A DNA stretch of 64,000 bases from VYFG01 sp965248685 (GTDB taxonomy: Bacteria; Pseudomonadota; Gammaproteobacteria; Arenicellales; Poriferihabitantaceae). The DNA lies in NCBI GenBank assembly GCA_965248685.1, contig CBDFKC010000003.1, forward strand, positions 1,550,001 to 1,614,000. Direction: 5' to 3'. A model generated the notes under the pieces. It was not told the DNA's origin and did no database searches. It saw only the letters and a program-made list of their open reading frames with translations. Positions within the stretch are counted from its first letter, which is position 1, and each line of letters begins with the position of its first letter. Shown in pieces: positions 16,192 through 24,810 of the stretch. The translations under genes and the position numbers were made by a program.

Positions 16192-17313
16192 ATGAATATT
16201 CAATCCAACCCATTAAGTCGGCTGGACCAGGATCCGCAAAAATCCTGGACCCTGCCGGGTAAGTATTATTTTGACCCGGAAATATATGCCCGGGAATTAG
16301 AATCAATTTTTTATCGAAGCTGGCAATATACCTGCCATCGGTCAAGACTGGCCAATCCGGGGCAGTATTTTGTGCGGGATATTGGAGACCAGAGTATTGT
16401 GGTATTGCGTGATACCGATGGTGATCTAAGGGCCTACCACAATGTTTGTCAGCACCGGGCTCATAGACTATTGGAAGGTGAGGGGCAACTCGCCAGGATG
16501 ATTACCTGCCCATACCATTCCTGGTGCTATGGATTAGGAGGCCAACTAATCGCCGCCCGTGGCAGCGAAGACATGCCGGATTTTCCCCGGGATGAAATTC
16601 GGCTGCAATCAGTTCGGGTAGACGAAATATGTGGTTTTATCTTTGTCAATCTCGATCAACAGGCAGTTCCATTGGCGGAGACCTTTATTGGTCTGGAGCA
16701 GGAAATTTTGGACCTTGCGCCTAATGCGAAAAATCTGGCGCGTACTCATGTCCAGGATTTTACCCTAGCCGCGAACTGGAAGAATTCGGTAGAAAACTAT
16801 TCAGAATGCTATCACTGCCCAAATCGCCATCCTTCGCTGGTCGATGGTGCGCTGGATATATCCAAATATAAGATAGATATCCGCGCAGGTTATCAACGCC
16901 ACATAACATCTGATGTCGGCAGTCAACAGGGATATACCATTGATGACGACAAGGGCGCTGATGGTCACGAGTTCGGCAGCTGGTTCCTATTTCCCAATAT
17001 GGTTTTTGAAGTGTATCCCGGGGGAAATCTCACGGTGTTTAACCATGTGCCAGCAGGATCTGAGAAAACCGTGCAGGAAACTGAATGGTATTTTCCCGGT
17101 GAAACGGCAACCGAAGCAGAACAACAGGTAATTGACTTCGTTAATATTGTCCGAGAGGAGGACATCCCCATTTGCGAAAGTGTACAAAGAGGATTGCATA
17201 GCAAAGGATATAACCAGGGTAAATTTATAGTTGATAATGATCGCACGTATCTCAGTGAACACGGTGTCCATGAATTTCAAATGCGAGTTGCCCAGGCATT
17301 GCACGGAAATTAA
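16192..17313 (+). CDS. Rieske oxygenase, CntA/carnitine-monooxygenase type
   Basis: A 373-residue Rieske non-haem iron oxygenase. The [2Fe-2S] ligands are Cys86-x-His88 and Cys106-x2-His109 (NVCQHRAH, TCPYHSW). The mononuclear iron site is His208, His213 and Asp324 (ECYHCPNRH, REEDIP). Glu205 stands where carnitine monooxygenase CntA uses Glu205 as the bridging residue, and total length is nearly identical to CntA. CntA/YeaW enzymes split carnitine, gamma-butyrobetaine, choline or betaine to trimethylamine; glycine-betaine demethylases (GbcA) are related. No reductase partner is in the window. Acyl-CoA dehydrogenases follow, which suggests catabolism of the carbon skeleton. Exact substrate inferred only. 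Confidence 0.88.
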   Translation: MNIQSNPLSRLDQDPQKSWTLPGKYYFDPEIYARELESIFYRSWQYTCHRSRLANPGQYFVRDIGDQSIVVLRDTDGDLRAYHNVCQHRAHRLLEGEGQLARMITCPYHSWCYGLGGQLIAARGSEDMPDFPRDEIRLQSVRVDEICGFIFVNLDQQAVPLAETFIGLEQEILDLAPNAKNLARTHVQDFTLAANWKNSVENYSECYHCPNRHPSLVDGALDISKYKIDIRAGYQRHITSDVGSQQGYTIDDDKGADGHEFGSWFLFPNMVFEVYPGGNLTVFNHVPAGSEKTVQETEWYFPGETATEAEQQVIDFVNIVREEDIPICESVQRGLHSKGYNQGKFIVDNDRTYLSEHGVHEFQMRVAQALHGN

Positions 17314-17350
17314 TACCTTTCTATCGCGCTCCGTTAAATCAAACTAAAAA

Positions 17351-18532
17351 ATGCAAAGTGCTGGAGAAATAGCCAAGTTCCGCTATTTGGTTCGGACTTT
17401 CATTCAACAGAATTTACCGGATGAAATTCGTGCTGTGGTTGCCAGCGAAAGGATGGACACGCCCAAGGAGATGCAGCGCAGCTGGCACAGGATATTAAAG
17501 ACCCAGGGTTGGGCTTGTCCCAGTTGGCCTGAGCAATATGGAGGTCCCGGCTGGACTGATATGCAACACTATGTATTCGAGCGTGAGATTGCCCTGGCAG
17601 ACGCGCCGCGACCGATGGTCTACGGAATCGGCATGCTGGCTCCCAGTATTATGCAATTCGGCAGTGCGCAGCAGAAACAAGAAATACTACCGCGAATTTA
17701 CAATGCCGATGATTTTTGGTGTCAGGGGTTTTCCGAACCTGGAGCTGGTTCTGACCTGGCCTCGCTAAAGACCAGGGCGGTTCTGGACGGCGATCACTAT
17801 GTCATCAATGGCTCCAAAATATGGACCAGCGAAGGCCATATCGCGGACCGTATGTTCGGTCTTTTCCGGACCGATTCTTCGGCTAAGAAACAATTTGGCA
17901 TTACCTTCCTTTTAGTTGATATGAATGCCCCTGGGGTAGAATTGTATAAAATTAAGACGTTCGATGGTTCCGGCCCTGAGATTAATCAGGTGTTTTTCAA
18001 AGACGTAAGAGTTCCATTAGGTGACCGAGTCGGCGAACAGGATCAAGGCTGGGGAATAGCGAAGTACCTGCTTAGCCTGGAGCGTTTTGGAACGGCCGAA
18101 GTGTCTCGTTCAATGCGATCTCTTGTCCGGTTAAAACTATTTGCCAATAGCCACCGCCGCGATGGCGTTAGGTTGCTGGAGGACCCCGATTTCTCGGCGC
18201 GTTTGGGACGGTGTGAAATAGAGTTAAAAGCGGTCGAACTAACCGAGTATCGAATGCTGTTTGGCGAACAGCCCGCCGGTGCAGAGGCATCTTTATTAAA
18301 ACTGAAGGGTACCGAGGTTCAGAATAGTATTCTGGAGCTCTATCATGACGCGGTGGCCGACTACGGACTGATAGACGGATCCGATCCCGCTTCGGTTGCT
18401 CAGCTTCCGCAGAATTTACCCGATGCCGGGTTTATCGCCCAGGCCTATTTTAATTTTAGGAAAACCACGATTTATGCGGGATCAAACGAGATTCAGAAGA
18501 ATATCCTGGCTAAAGCCGTGTTGGGACTGTAA
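17351..18532 (+). CDS. Acyl-CoA dehydrogenase, large-type
   Basis: A 393-residue acyl-CoA dehydrogenase with an N-terminal helical domain, a middle beta domain (GFSEPGAGSDLASLKTRAVL, YVINGSKIWTSEGH) and a C-terminal helical domain ending YAGSNEIQKNILAKAVLG. The flavin- and CoA-binding signatures are intact. It oxidises acyl-CoA at C2-C3 and passes electrons to ETF. It lies 37 bp after the Rieske oxygenase and 50 bp before a second family member. Tandem pairs of this kind often form heteromeric enzymes for branched or unusual acyl-CoAs; that is inference here. Confidence 0.92.
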   Translation: MQSAGEIAKFRYLVRTFIQQNLPDEIRAVVASERMDTPKEMQRSWHRILKTQGWACPSWPEQYGGPGWTDMQHYVFEREIALADAPRPMVYGIGMLAPSIMQFGSAQQKQEILPRIYNADDFWCQGFSEPGAGSDLASLKTRAVLDGDHYVINGSKIWTSEGHIADRMFGLFRTDSSAKKQFGITFLLVDMNAPGVELYKIKTFDGSGPEINQVFFKDVRVPLGDRVGEQDQGWGIAKYLLSLERFGTAEVSRSMRSLVRLKLFANSHRRDGVRLLEDPDFSARLGRCEIELKAVELTEYRMLFGEQPAGAEASLLKLKGTEVQNSILELYHDAVADYGLIDGSDPASVAQLPQNLPDAGFIAQAYFNFRKTTIYAGSNEIQKNILAKAVLGL

Positions 18533-18582
18533 TTAATCAGACCTACCGTTATGAATCCACGTGATATTTTTCAGGCTATCCT

Positions 18583-19716
18583 GTGATTATTCTGGATCAA
18601 GAACAAAAACTGATTGAACAAAGCGTCAGTCGATTTATTGCGGATCAATTCGACTTTTCCCATCGGCAAAAAATAGCTGAATCTACCGATGGCTTCGATC
18701 GCAACCACTGGAAACAATTCGCTGACCTCGGTTTGCTCGGGATCTCTATCGCGGAACAATACGGAGGCTTTGGCGGCTCTGTAGTAGATCTCGCAATAAT
18801 TTGTCAGCAACAGGCCAGGGCATTGATGATGTCGCCGTATCTCTCCACCTTTGGAGCTTCTGCTACCGTCCTGGCAATGGCTGGAAATGAACGGCAGAAG
18901 CTGGATTATTTGGGGGCAGTGGCCAGAGGTGAGGCAATTATCTCCTGCGCATTTAACGAGACCGATAATCCAGAGGGAATTCCCCAAACCTCTGCAGCAG
19001 CGGTCGCAGAAGGATTTCTACTCAATGGTTGTAAACGGTTGGTGCCCTATGGGGCCCAGGCTGACTATCTCATTGTGAGCTCGATAAACTCTGAACGGCA
19101 GATATTGCTTATTGTTCCTGCAAGCAGTGAAGGAATCAGATTGCGACCTTATAAGATGTATGATGGCAGCAGGTCAGCCGACATCGAGTTTTCCGACGTT
19201 ATCGTTGCCGCGGACCAGGTTCTTAATCAGGCATCGGGGAATGAGATTCAGAAGGTTAACAGCGTAACCACTGCCTTGATGTGCGCAGAAGCGGTGGCAA
19301 TCATGTGGCAGGTTCATGATCAGACTCTGGAGTATATGAAAACCCGGGAACAGTTTGGTCAGACTCTGGGGTCGATGCAAGCGTTGCAGCATCGCATCGT
19401 GGATGTTTACGTAGGGTGTCAATTGGCTCAATCCATGGCAGAACAGGCAGTACTGTCAGCTGCCGAAATTGATGCGATGAATCCTGCAGCCTATCAGGAA
19501 AAGTTACGTCAGATTTCTGCAGCAAAGGCTTATATTGGCGAACAGGGTCGCCAGGTTGGCAAGGAAGGGATACAGCTTCACGGTGGTATAGGAATGACTA
19601 ACGATATACCTATAGGTCACTATCTAAAGCGCCTTACTGCTATAGATCGTTTAAATGGCGATTCAACCTGGCACCGGAATCGATTTCGGTCCTTGGATAA
19701 TCTTGATTTTGCCTAG
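18583..19716 (+). CDS. Acyl-CoA dehydrogenase, second subunit-like
   Basis: A 377-residue acyl-CoA dehydrogenase-family protein starting at GTG (VILDQEQKLIEQSVSRF). It has the ACAD fold: GLLGISIAEQYGGFGGS, an FN/ETDNPEG region in place of the usual E-P-GAGSD, and IQLHGGIGMTNDIPIGHYLK. The middle-domain signature is less canonical than in the gene upstream. That fits the non-catalytic partner of an alpha/beta ACAD pair, an interpretation not proven by sequence alone. It is probably the last gene of the operon that begins with the Rieske oxygenase. Confidence 0.9.
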   Translation: MIILDQEQKLIEQSVSRFIADQFDFSHRQKIAESTDGFDRNHWKQFADLGLLGISIAEQYGGFGGSVVDLAIICQQQARALMMSPYLSTFGASATVLAMAGNERQKLDYLGAVARGEAIISCAFNETDNPEGIPQTSAAAVAEGFLLNGCKRLVPYGAQADYLIVSSINSERQILLIVPASSEGIRLRPYKMYDGSRSADIEFSDVIVAADQVLNQASGNEIQKVNSVTTALMCAEAVAIMWQVHDQTLEYMKTREQFGQTLGSMQALQHRIVDVYVGCQLAQSMAEQAVLSAAEIDAMNPAAYQEKLRQISAAKAYIGEQGRQVGKEGIQLHGGIGMTNDIPIGHYLKRLTAIDRLNGDSTWHRNRFRSLDNLDFA

Positions 19717-19806
19717 CCGGTACTTTTTGCTTTCTTTGGGAAAGCGATATGCATAAATTGATTGACTCAGCATCAACTTCATTGACCCCGTAGCGGCACT
19801 TTCCGA

Positions 19807-20214
19807 CTAGCGACGGACCGCCAGATAACGCCCAATACTTTGCGGGACCGGAATGGTCTTTCGTTCTGTCATATCCATTATTACGCTGGTGGCTTGGCCA
19901 TCAATAGCGACGTCGCCATCCGCTTTGACTATCTCCTGCTCCAGGGTGAAACTTTTCGAACCCATGTCCCTGCCAATGGTTTTAACAATAATTTTCTCCC
20001 CCAGAAAACACTCCAGTCGATAATTTACATTGATATTGACTACAATGGTGCCGAGGGTCTCGTCATCACCCCATGGTCGTCCCCCCCATAAGCCACATTC
20101 CGCGTACCAGTCATCCCGGGCCAGCTCCAGGTACTTCACCGCATCGACGTGATTCAGATGACCAAGTTCATCGGTATGTTTTTCAAGCACTTCAAATTCT
20201 GAATTGGTTATCAT
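19807..20214 (-). CDS. Hotdog-fold acyl-CoA thioesterase (4HBT family)
   Basis: A 135-residue single hotdog-domain protein. DELGHLNHVDAVKYLELARD is the hallmark Asp/His-Asn helix region of 4-hydroxybenzoyl-CoA-type thioesterases. TIVVNINVNYRLECFLGEKI and KSFTLEQEIVKADGDVAIDG form the sheet. It hydrolyses an acyl-CoA. Carnitine degradation in other bacteria includes a betainyl-CoA thioesterase of similar size, and the context of Rieske oxygenase and acyl-CoA dehydrogenases makes a betaine-type acyl-CoA possible but unproven. It is the last gene of a minus-strand group with the EEP hydrolase and the aminotransferase. Confidence 0.85.
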   Translation of the reverse strand: MITNSEFEVLEKHTDELGHLNHVDAVKYLELARDDWYAECGLWGGRPWGDDETLGTIVVNINVNYRLECFLGEKIIVKTIGRDMGSKSFTLEQEIVKADGDVAIDGQATSVIMDMTERKTIPVPQSIGRYLAVRR

Positions 20215-20248
20215 GGGTGAGTTAGAAGATGTCTAAATGCTTATTACT

Positions 20249-21142
20249 TTATACGGCGAGTTCAGTCCAATATGGATAATGATCGGAGCCTGCAGCAGTG
20301 AGGTCCACCCAGGCATTGGTAACGCTCTGGGCCAGGGAGCTGCTTAGAAAACAGTAATCCAGTCGCATCGCCTCATCGCTTTCGGGGCTGGCCTTGTCAG
20401 GATGCCAAGTTATACATTGGGTGGATTCACCATGCACCACTGCCCAGCTGTCGACGAATCCGTCCACGTGATAAATCCGGCCGTAGCCTGGTTGTGATAT
20501 CCCTACCAAATAGTCGTACTCTGTGCTGTTTGGTATTGTATTAAAATCACCCAACAAAATGCTGTCAGATGGCATCGGCGGTGACTTTTCCCCTACTGCC
20601 CAATCGTCTTCGCCAATAGCATCCGGGCCACTCCAGGCACCTCCACCTATGGCAGCATGTTGATGTATTTTCATCAGCATTTCGATCTGCATCAAACGCT
20701 CCCGGGTGGAATGAGCGTTTAAATGCAGTGAATATACTCGTAACGGTTTCGCTGGCGTATCGATGATGCCCTCCAGGGCTCCCAGATCCATATTAAAATT
20801 ATTGATGCTTTCCAGTTTGGGAAATGTATGTAAGCGGGAAGACATGATCGGCCAGCGGGACAAAATCATGGTGCCAAACTGACGTCGATTATTAATAATC
20901 TGTCCGTTATCTGTTCGATGACTGGCGTCGACGTCAAATGCTGGACCATACACCCAGTAAAAATCCGGCAGCAGCGAACCCAGAATTGCCGGCTGGTCAA
21001 CCATCCCGGTCCGGGGCCAGCCCCGTTCAACTTCCTGTAACGCAATAATGTCGGCGGTGCCTACCGCTTCAGCGATGCGAGCGAGGTCGAACTGGCCATC
21101 CCGGCCGAGGGAATAGCGGATATTGTAGCTGACAAGTTTTAT
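20249..21142 (-). CDS. Endonuclease/exonuclease/phosphatase-family hydrolase with non-standard start
   Basis: An EEP-fold protein of about 297 residues if read from codon 21142. Metal and catalytic residues are all present: Asn in KLVSYNIRYS, Glu in IIALQEVERG, His in SLHLNAHS, Asp/Asn in LLGDFNTIPNS, Asp in MRLDYCFL and the terminal SDHYPYW. The first in-frame ATG (21004) would remove the Asn and Glu, so it is not a credible start. The family's N-terminus lies at an ATA codon 9 bases after GGAG; CTG codons at 21157 and 21166 are alternatives. EEP enzymes cleave phosphoesters of nucleic acids, lipids or small molecules. Substrate unknown. Confidence 0.75.
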   Translation of the reverse strand: MKLVSYNIRYSLGRDGQFDLARIAEAVGTADIIALQEVERGWPRTGMVDQPAILGSLLPDFYWVYGPAFDVDASHRTDNGQIINNRRQFGTMILSRWPIMSSRLHTFPKLESINNFNMDLGALEGIIDTPAKPLRVYSLHLNAHSTRERLMQIEMLMKIHQHAAIGGGAWSGPDAIGEDDWAVGEKSPPMPSDSILLGDFNTIPNSTEYDYLVGISQPGYGRIYHVDGFVDSWAVVHGESTQCITWHPDKASPESDEAMRLDYCFLSSSLAQSVTNAWVDLTAAGSDHYPYWTELAV

Positions 21143-21177
21143 CTTGAACTTCTCCAGAACGGACAGGCAATCAGTTG

Positions 21178-22545
21178 TTACAGATCATCCATTGCAGCCT
21201 GAATGCTTTGATCCAGTATGCTGACAATTTCATTAATCTGAGCTTCGGTCAAAATCAGACAGGGCGAGAGAACCGCCATACTACCAAGTGGCCGCACCAC
21301 CAGCCCGCGTTTCTCAGCATGTTGTGACACCATACGCCCAATATTCACGTCGTCGCCGAAGGCTTCTTTGGTCGATTTATCTTTGACGAACTCGATTCCC
21401 ATCATGAAGTGGCTGCCCCGCACTTCCCCTACAATGTCATGACGTTCGAGGGACTTAAGGCCGGTCTCGAATGTCGGGCCCAGGTTCTGGACGTGTTGGC
21501 AAATATTTTCTCGCTCAAGAATGGCAATATTTGCCAGCGCTGCAGCGCAGCAGGCTGGATGACCGGAGTAGGTCATACCATGGAGGAACATTGCACCCGG
21601 CTGGGAAATGACATCGAAGATTTCGTCTGAAATTATAGTCGCGGACATCGGCTGATAGCCGGAGGTTAGTCCCTTTGCAGAGCAGATGATATCCGGCTCG
21701 ATATCGAAAACAGCCTTCGAGGCAAACATATGACCAAGGCGGCCAAAAGCGGTTACTACTTCATCAGAAATGGTTTTGATATCATATTTCTTACAGACTT
21801 CAGCTGCGCGGCGGTGATAGCCATCGGGAGGCACGATAACGCCACCTGCGCCCATGATTGGTTCGGCGATAAAACCGGCTATGTTCTCAGCACCAATGCT
21901 TTCAATCTTCTGCTCCATCTCTTCGATCAGGAAATCTGCAAACTCTTGGTAACTCATATTGTCCGGACGTCGATAGGGGTATGGAGACGACAGGAAATCG
22001 ACCAAATGATCCGCCGAATCCCACCCCTCTCGATATGCCGGGGTGGTCATGGCAATTGCCATATGAGTTGAGCCGTGATAAGCCCCAATTCGTGACAGGA
22101 TTCTTTTTTTGTTAGGTTTGCCCAATCGATTATGATAGTGATGCAACATGCGAACCGCGCTGTCGTTGGCTACCGAACCGGAGTTTCCGAAGTACACCCG
22201 GTTAAGTGATCCCGGTGCCAGTGATGCGATTTTTTGTGACAGCTCAGCGGCCAGCGGATGGGTCAGATTGTAAAATGTGGAGTAGTAGTCGAGCTCCTTT
22301 AACTGTTTGGCAATGGCGTCGGCTATTTCGTGACGGCCATGGCCGACATTGACGCACCACAATCCTCCAATACCATCGATAAACTTATTGCCATCGGCGT
22401 CAAACACATAGGCGCCATCGGCCCGGGCAATAACGGTACGGGCATTTTTTTGCTTAAGTCCGTCCAGATCAGCAAATGAATGAACCAGATGATCGTCCAG
22501 GGCGAGGATCTTATCTGTATCGAAACTTTGACTAGGCTTGTTCAT
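21178..22545 (-). CDS. Class-III omega-aminotransferase
   Basis: A 455-residue PLP enzyme of the omega-amino acid:pyruvate/polyamine transaminase group. IGGLWCVNVGHGRHEIADAI, SDEVVTAFGRLGHMFAS (Asp of the PLP pocket) and ICSAKGLTSGYQPMSATI (Schiff-base Lys) are all present, and the C-terminal Arg-rich substrate region is intact. GGAGGAAC upstream of the ATG is a strong ribosome site. Such enzymes transfer amino groups from terminal amines (putrescine, taurine, beta-alanine, GABA) to pyruvate. It is the first gene of a minus-strand group with the EEP hydrolase and thioesterase. Confidence 0.92.
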   Translation of the reverse strand: MNKPSQSFDTDKILALDDHLVHSFADLDGLKQKNARTVIARADGAYVFDADGNKFIDGIGGLWCVNVGHGRHEIADAIAKQLKELDYYSTFYNLTHPLAAELSQKIASLAPGSLNRVYFGNSGSVANDSAVRMLHHYHNRLGKPNKKRILSRIGAYHGSTHMAIAMTTPAYREGWDSADHLVDFLSSPYPYRRPDNMSYQEFADFLIEEMEQKIESIGAENIAGFIAEPIMGAGGVIVPPDGYHRRAAEVCKKYDIKTISDEVVTAFGRLGHMFASKAVFDIEPDIICSAKGLTSGYQPMSATIISDEIFDVISQPGAMFLHGMTYSGHPACCAAALANIAILERENICQHVQNLGPTFETGLKSLERHDIVGEVRGSHFMMGIEFVKDKSTKEAFGDDVNIGRMVSQHAEKRGLVVRPLGSMAVLSPCLILTEAQINEIVSILDQSIQAAMDDL

Positions 22546-22635
22546 TGTCGTGTTCCTCCAGGCGGTACAGTGATTTTAGTCAGGGTTCAATTTATTATAT
22601 ACGTAAAGCCCATAGCGCTGGCAAGTCAAGTTTAG

Positions 22636-23529
22636 CTAAAGTTTGCTGGTGACCAATTGGAGTGCGATTACCGCGGCAATAACCACGATGGCGCCGAAGA
22701 TCTGCTGCAGTGTCAGAATTTGCTGCAGTAGAAAATAGCCAAAAACTATTGCCCAGACCGGCGCAGTATTGTCAATAATTGCAGTTTTAAGCGGCCCTAT
22801 GAGACTGACAGCCTTGAACAGGAACAGCGTGGCTACTACGTAAAATACCCCGCTACCAGCAAACGCCAACCATCCGGCAGGTTGTTCTGGCCAATGCAGT
22901 TCCAGCGAAGTAATAGATAGGACAAATACCACCAGAGTTACCACGGCTAATGAGTGTAGTAGAACAACATAATTGTCGTGATTAACCAGACTGTGTTCGC
23001 TGGTTATCAGCATCAGCGCCATGACTATGGCCGCGATGGCGCTGTACACTATTCCGTTAAAGTCTAGCGTAGCAGATGAATCCATCAATACGATAACGAT
23101 TCCGCCAAATGCCGCGAGCAAAAGTATCAGAGACGTAATTGAAAACTTGTCGCTACCTTTGAGCCAGCGATAGATCGCGATGATCAACGGATAGGTGTAA
23201 AAGATCAAAACCGCGAGTGCCACTGGAATAGTCTGTATCGCCCCTAACATTGCATACATTTCCAGGCACAAGAAGACACCAACCAATGAACTCGCCATTC
23301 GAATTTTACTTGGCAACGCCAAGCTGACCGATGTAGAGAGTACAATCACGCCCAAAACCAGAAAGAATCCCAGGGCGCGGGTAAGGTTAAGCGCATGAAT
23401 ATTGGCGCCGTATTGGTAGCTGAGCCCAGCCAGCACAAGATTGAATGAAAATGCCAAAGCAGAAAGAAGCGCGAGAAGGCTGCCAAGCCAAATTCGGTTG
23501 GTTGGCAGAGTGGTAGATTGCGGTGTCAT
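22636..23529 (-). CDS. EamA/DMT-family transporter (1)
   Basis: A 297-residue membrane protein with about ten hydrophobic helices in two EamA repeats (ALLSALAFSFNLVLAGLSYQ; GVFYVVATLFLFKAVSLIGP). It belongs to the drug/metabolite transporter superfamily, which exports or imports small metabolites and amino acids. Substrate cannot be predicted. It lies next to another EamA gene, separated by a 219-bp inverted-repeat element. Confidence 0.9.
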   Translation of the reverse strand: MTPQSTTLPTNRIWLGSLLALLSALAFSFNLVLAGLSYQYGANIHALNLTRALGFFLVLGVIVLSTSVSLALPSKIRMASSLVGVFLCLEMYAMLGAIQTIPVALAVLIFYTYPLIIAIYRWLKGSDKFSITSLILLLAAFGGIVIVLMDSSATLDFNGIVYSAIAAIVMALMLITSEHSLVNHDNYVVLLHSLAVVTLVVFVLSITSLELHWPEQPAGWLAFAGSGVFYVVATLFLFKAVSLIGPLKTAIIDNTAPVWAIVFGYFLLQQILTLQQIFGAIVVIAAVIALQLVTSKL

Positions 23530-23589
23530 TAGGCGAGATCAGATAGAACTGGAATTATGCCGATGAAAGAATTTCTTAAAGTTATTTAG

Positions 23590-23808
23590 GGAACCTCTGA
23601 ACAAGTCTGGGCGAGACAGATTGAGATGAAAAATTATTGAGATCAAGGCAAGAAACGCACGTAATAGAAGGGTCGGGTGCCGAGCACTATTGCGAAGTTT
23701 TGTAACGCTTCCGCTCCTGCTATCGCTCATTACCCGCGTCCTGCGGGCAACGCAGATATCGATTATTTTTCGCTCAAGCTGTCCGGTCATGACTTGTTCA
23801 GAGGTTCC
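23590..23808. mobile_element. MITE-like inverted-repeat element (219 bp)
   Basis: It has perfect 18-bp terminal inverted repeats, GGAACCTCTGAACAAGTC at 23590-23607 and its complement at 23791-23808, with further imperfect complementarity inward for about 40 bp. No transposase is encoded, so it is a non-autonomous element. It supplies the last codons and the stop of the EamA gene on its right (product ends MEPLNKS). No clear target duplication was found (TTAG on the left, ATAG on the right). Confidence 0.8.
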
Positions 23809-24725
23809 ATAGCTGAAGACGGTGATGCAGGTTGGGGTTCCGGTGGAGCCCGGTTTACCAGAAACACACCAAGACTAACCAGGCATAACGCGATAATAAT
23901 AGAGAGACTAAGGGCTTCGTCCAATATCAACCAACCGAAAATCACTCCAAGCACTGGAGACAGAAAACTGTATGAGGCGACATTAGAAGCGGGATATATC
24001 GATAGCAGCCAGAACCAGATAAGAAAACCAAAACAGCCGACAACGATAACCTGGACGATAAACAAGAAGCCAATGGTTGGGGTAAATTCGCGCACCAAAT
24101 CGCCAAAAAATGGCGCGATTGTTAATAGCAAAACAGTTGATACAGCGAGTTGGTACAACAACTGCATTTCGGGGCATGATCGCGACAAACGGGTAATTCG
24201 GGTGGTAATTACGATAGCCGCCCATAGCACGGATCCCAGCAGGCAAAACAGATCACCAACCAGAGCATTATCAGTGGCAGGAGATTGATTGCTAGACAAC
24301 GCAATTACCACTCCGGAAATTGCCAATAATAAGCCGACGGTTTTGCCTATGGTCAGTTTTTCACCAGGAATTAGAAAATGAGCCGCGAGTGCGGTCCAAA
24401 ATGGCATTGTGTAAAAAAATATGGAAGCCCTGGAGACCGTGGTGTAATCCAGCGCCTGAAACAACAACAGGAATTCTGTTGCAAAAAATATACCAACCAA
24501 AATGCCGGCACCGAGACTGCCATCTCGTATTGATAAACGTCTTCTCTTCGCTAACGCAAATAGTAGTATGGGAACAAATGCACAGGCAGAGCGGAGACCT
24601 GCTTGAAATACTGGTTGCAGGCCGGAATTGACGACTTTGACCAATACTTGATTGCCTCCCATGATCGCTGAACAGAGAATCAGTAAGATCACTCCGGTTG
24701 AGTCGATATGATGTTTTCGAGGCAT
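23787..24725 (-). CDS. EamA/DMT-family transporter (2), C-terminus altered by MITE
   Basis: A 312-residue protein with ten predicted membrane helices in two EamA domains (TGVILLILCSAIMGGNQVLV; NVASYSFLSPVLGVIFGWLI). Substrate unknown. The last seven residues and the TGA are read from the inverted repeat of the MITE-like element at 23590-23808, so the original C-terminus has been replaced. The lost part is beyond the last helix and may not matter. It is followed by the first EamA gene on the same strand. Confidence 0.9.
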   Translation of the reverse strand: MPRKHHIDSTGVILLILCSAIMGGNQVLVKVVNSGLQPVFQAGLRSACAFVPILLFALAKRRRLSIRDGSLGAGILVGIFFATEFLLLFQALDYTTVSRASIFFYTMPFWTALAAHFLIPGEKLTIGKTVGLLLAISGVVIALSSNQSPATDNALVGDLFCLLGSVLWAAIVITTRITRLSRSCPEMQLLYQLAVSTVLLLTIAPFFGDLVREFTPTIGFLFIVQVIVVGCFGFLIWFWLLSIYPASNVASYSFLSPVLGVIFGWLILDEALSLSIIIALCLVSLGVFLVNRAPPEPQPASPSSAMEPLNKS

Positions 24726-24810
24726 TAAAGAGAGACTTTAAAAAATTGTAGATATATAAGATAAAATATCTTGATGTGCGTCAAATACACAAATGCGAAG
24801 CAGTAGTCGA

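Noticed and set aside
18551..18586. 12-codon frame ending at the start of the second acyl-CoA dehydrogenase gene
   Set aside because: Too short, no leader-peptide features and no attenuator structure seen.
23677..24288. 203-codon plus-strand frame
   Set aside because: It runs antisense through the EamA gene and the MITE-like element and lacks any family pattern or ribosome site.
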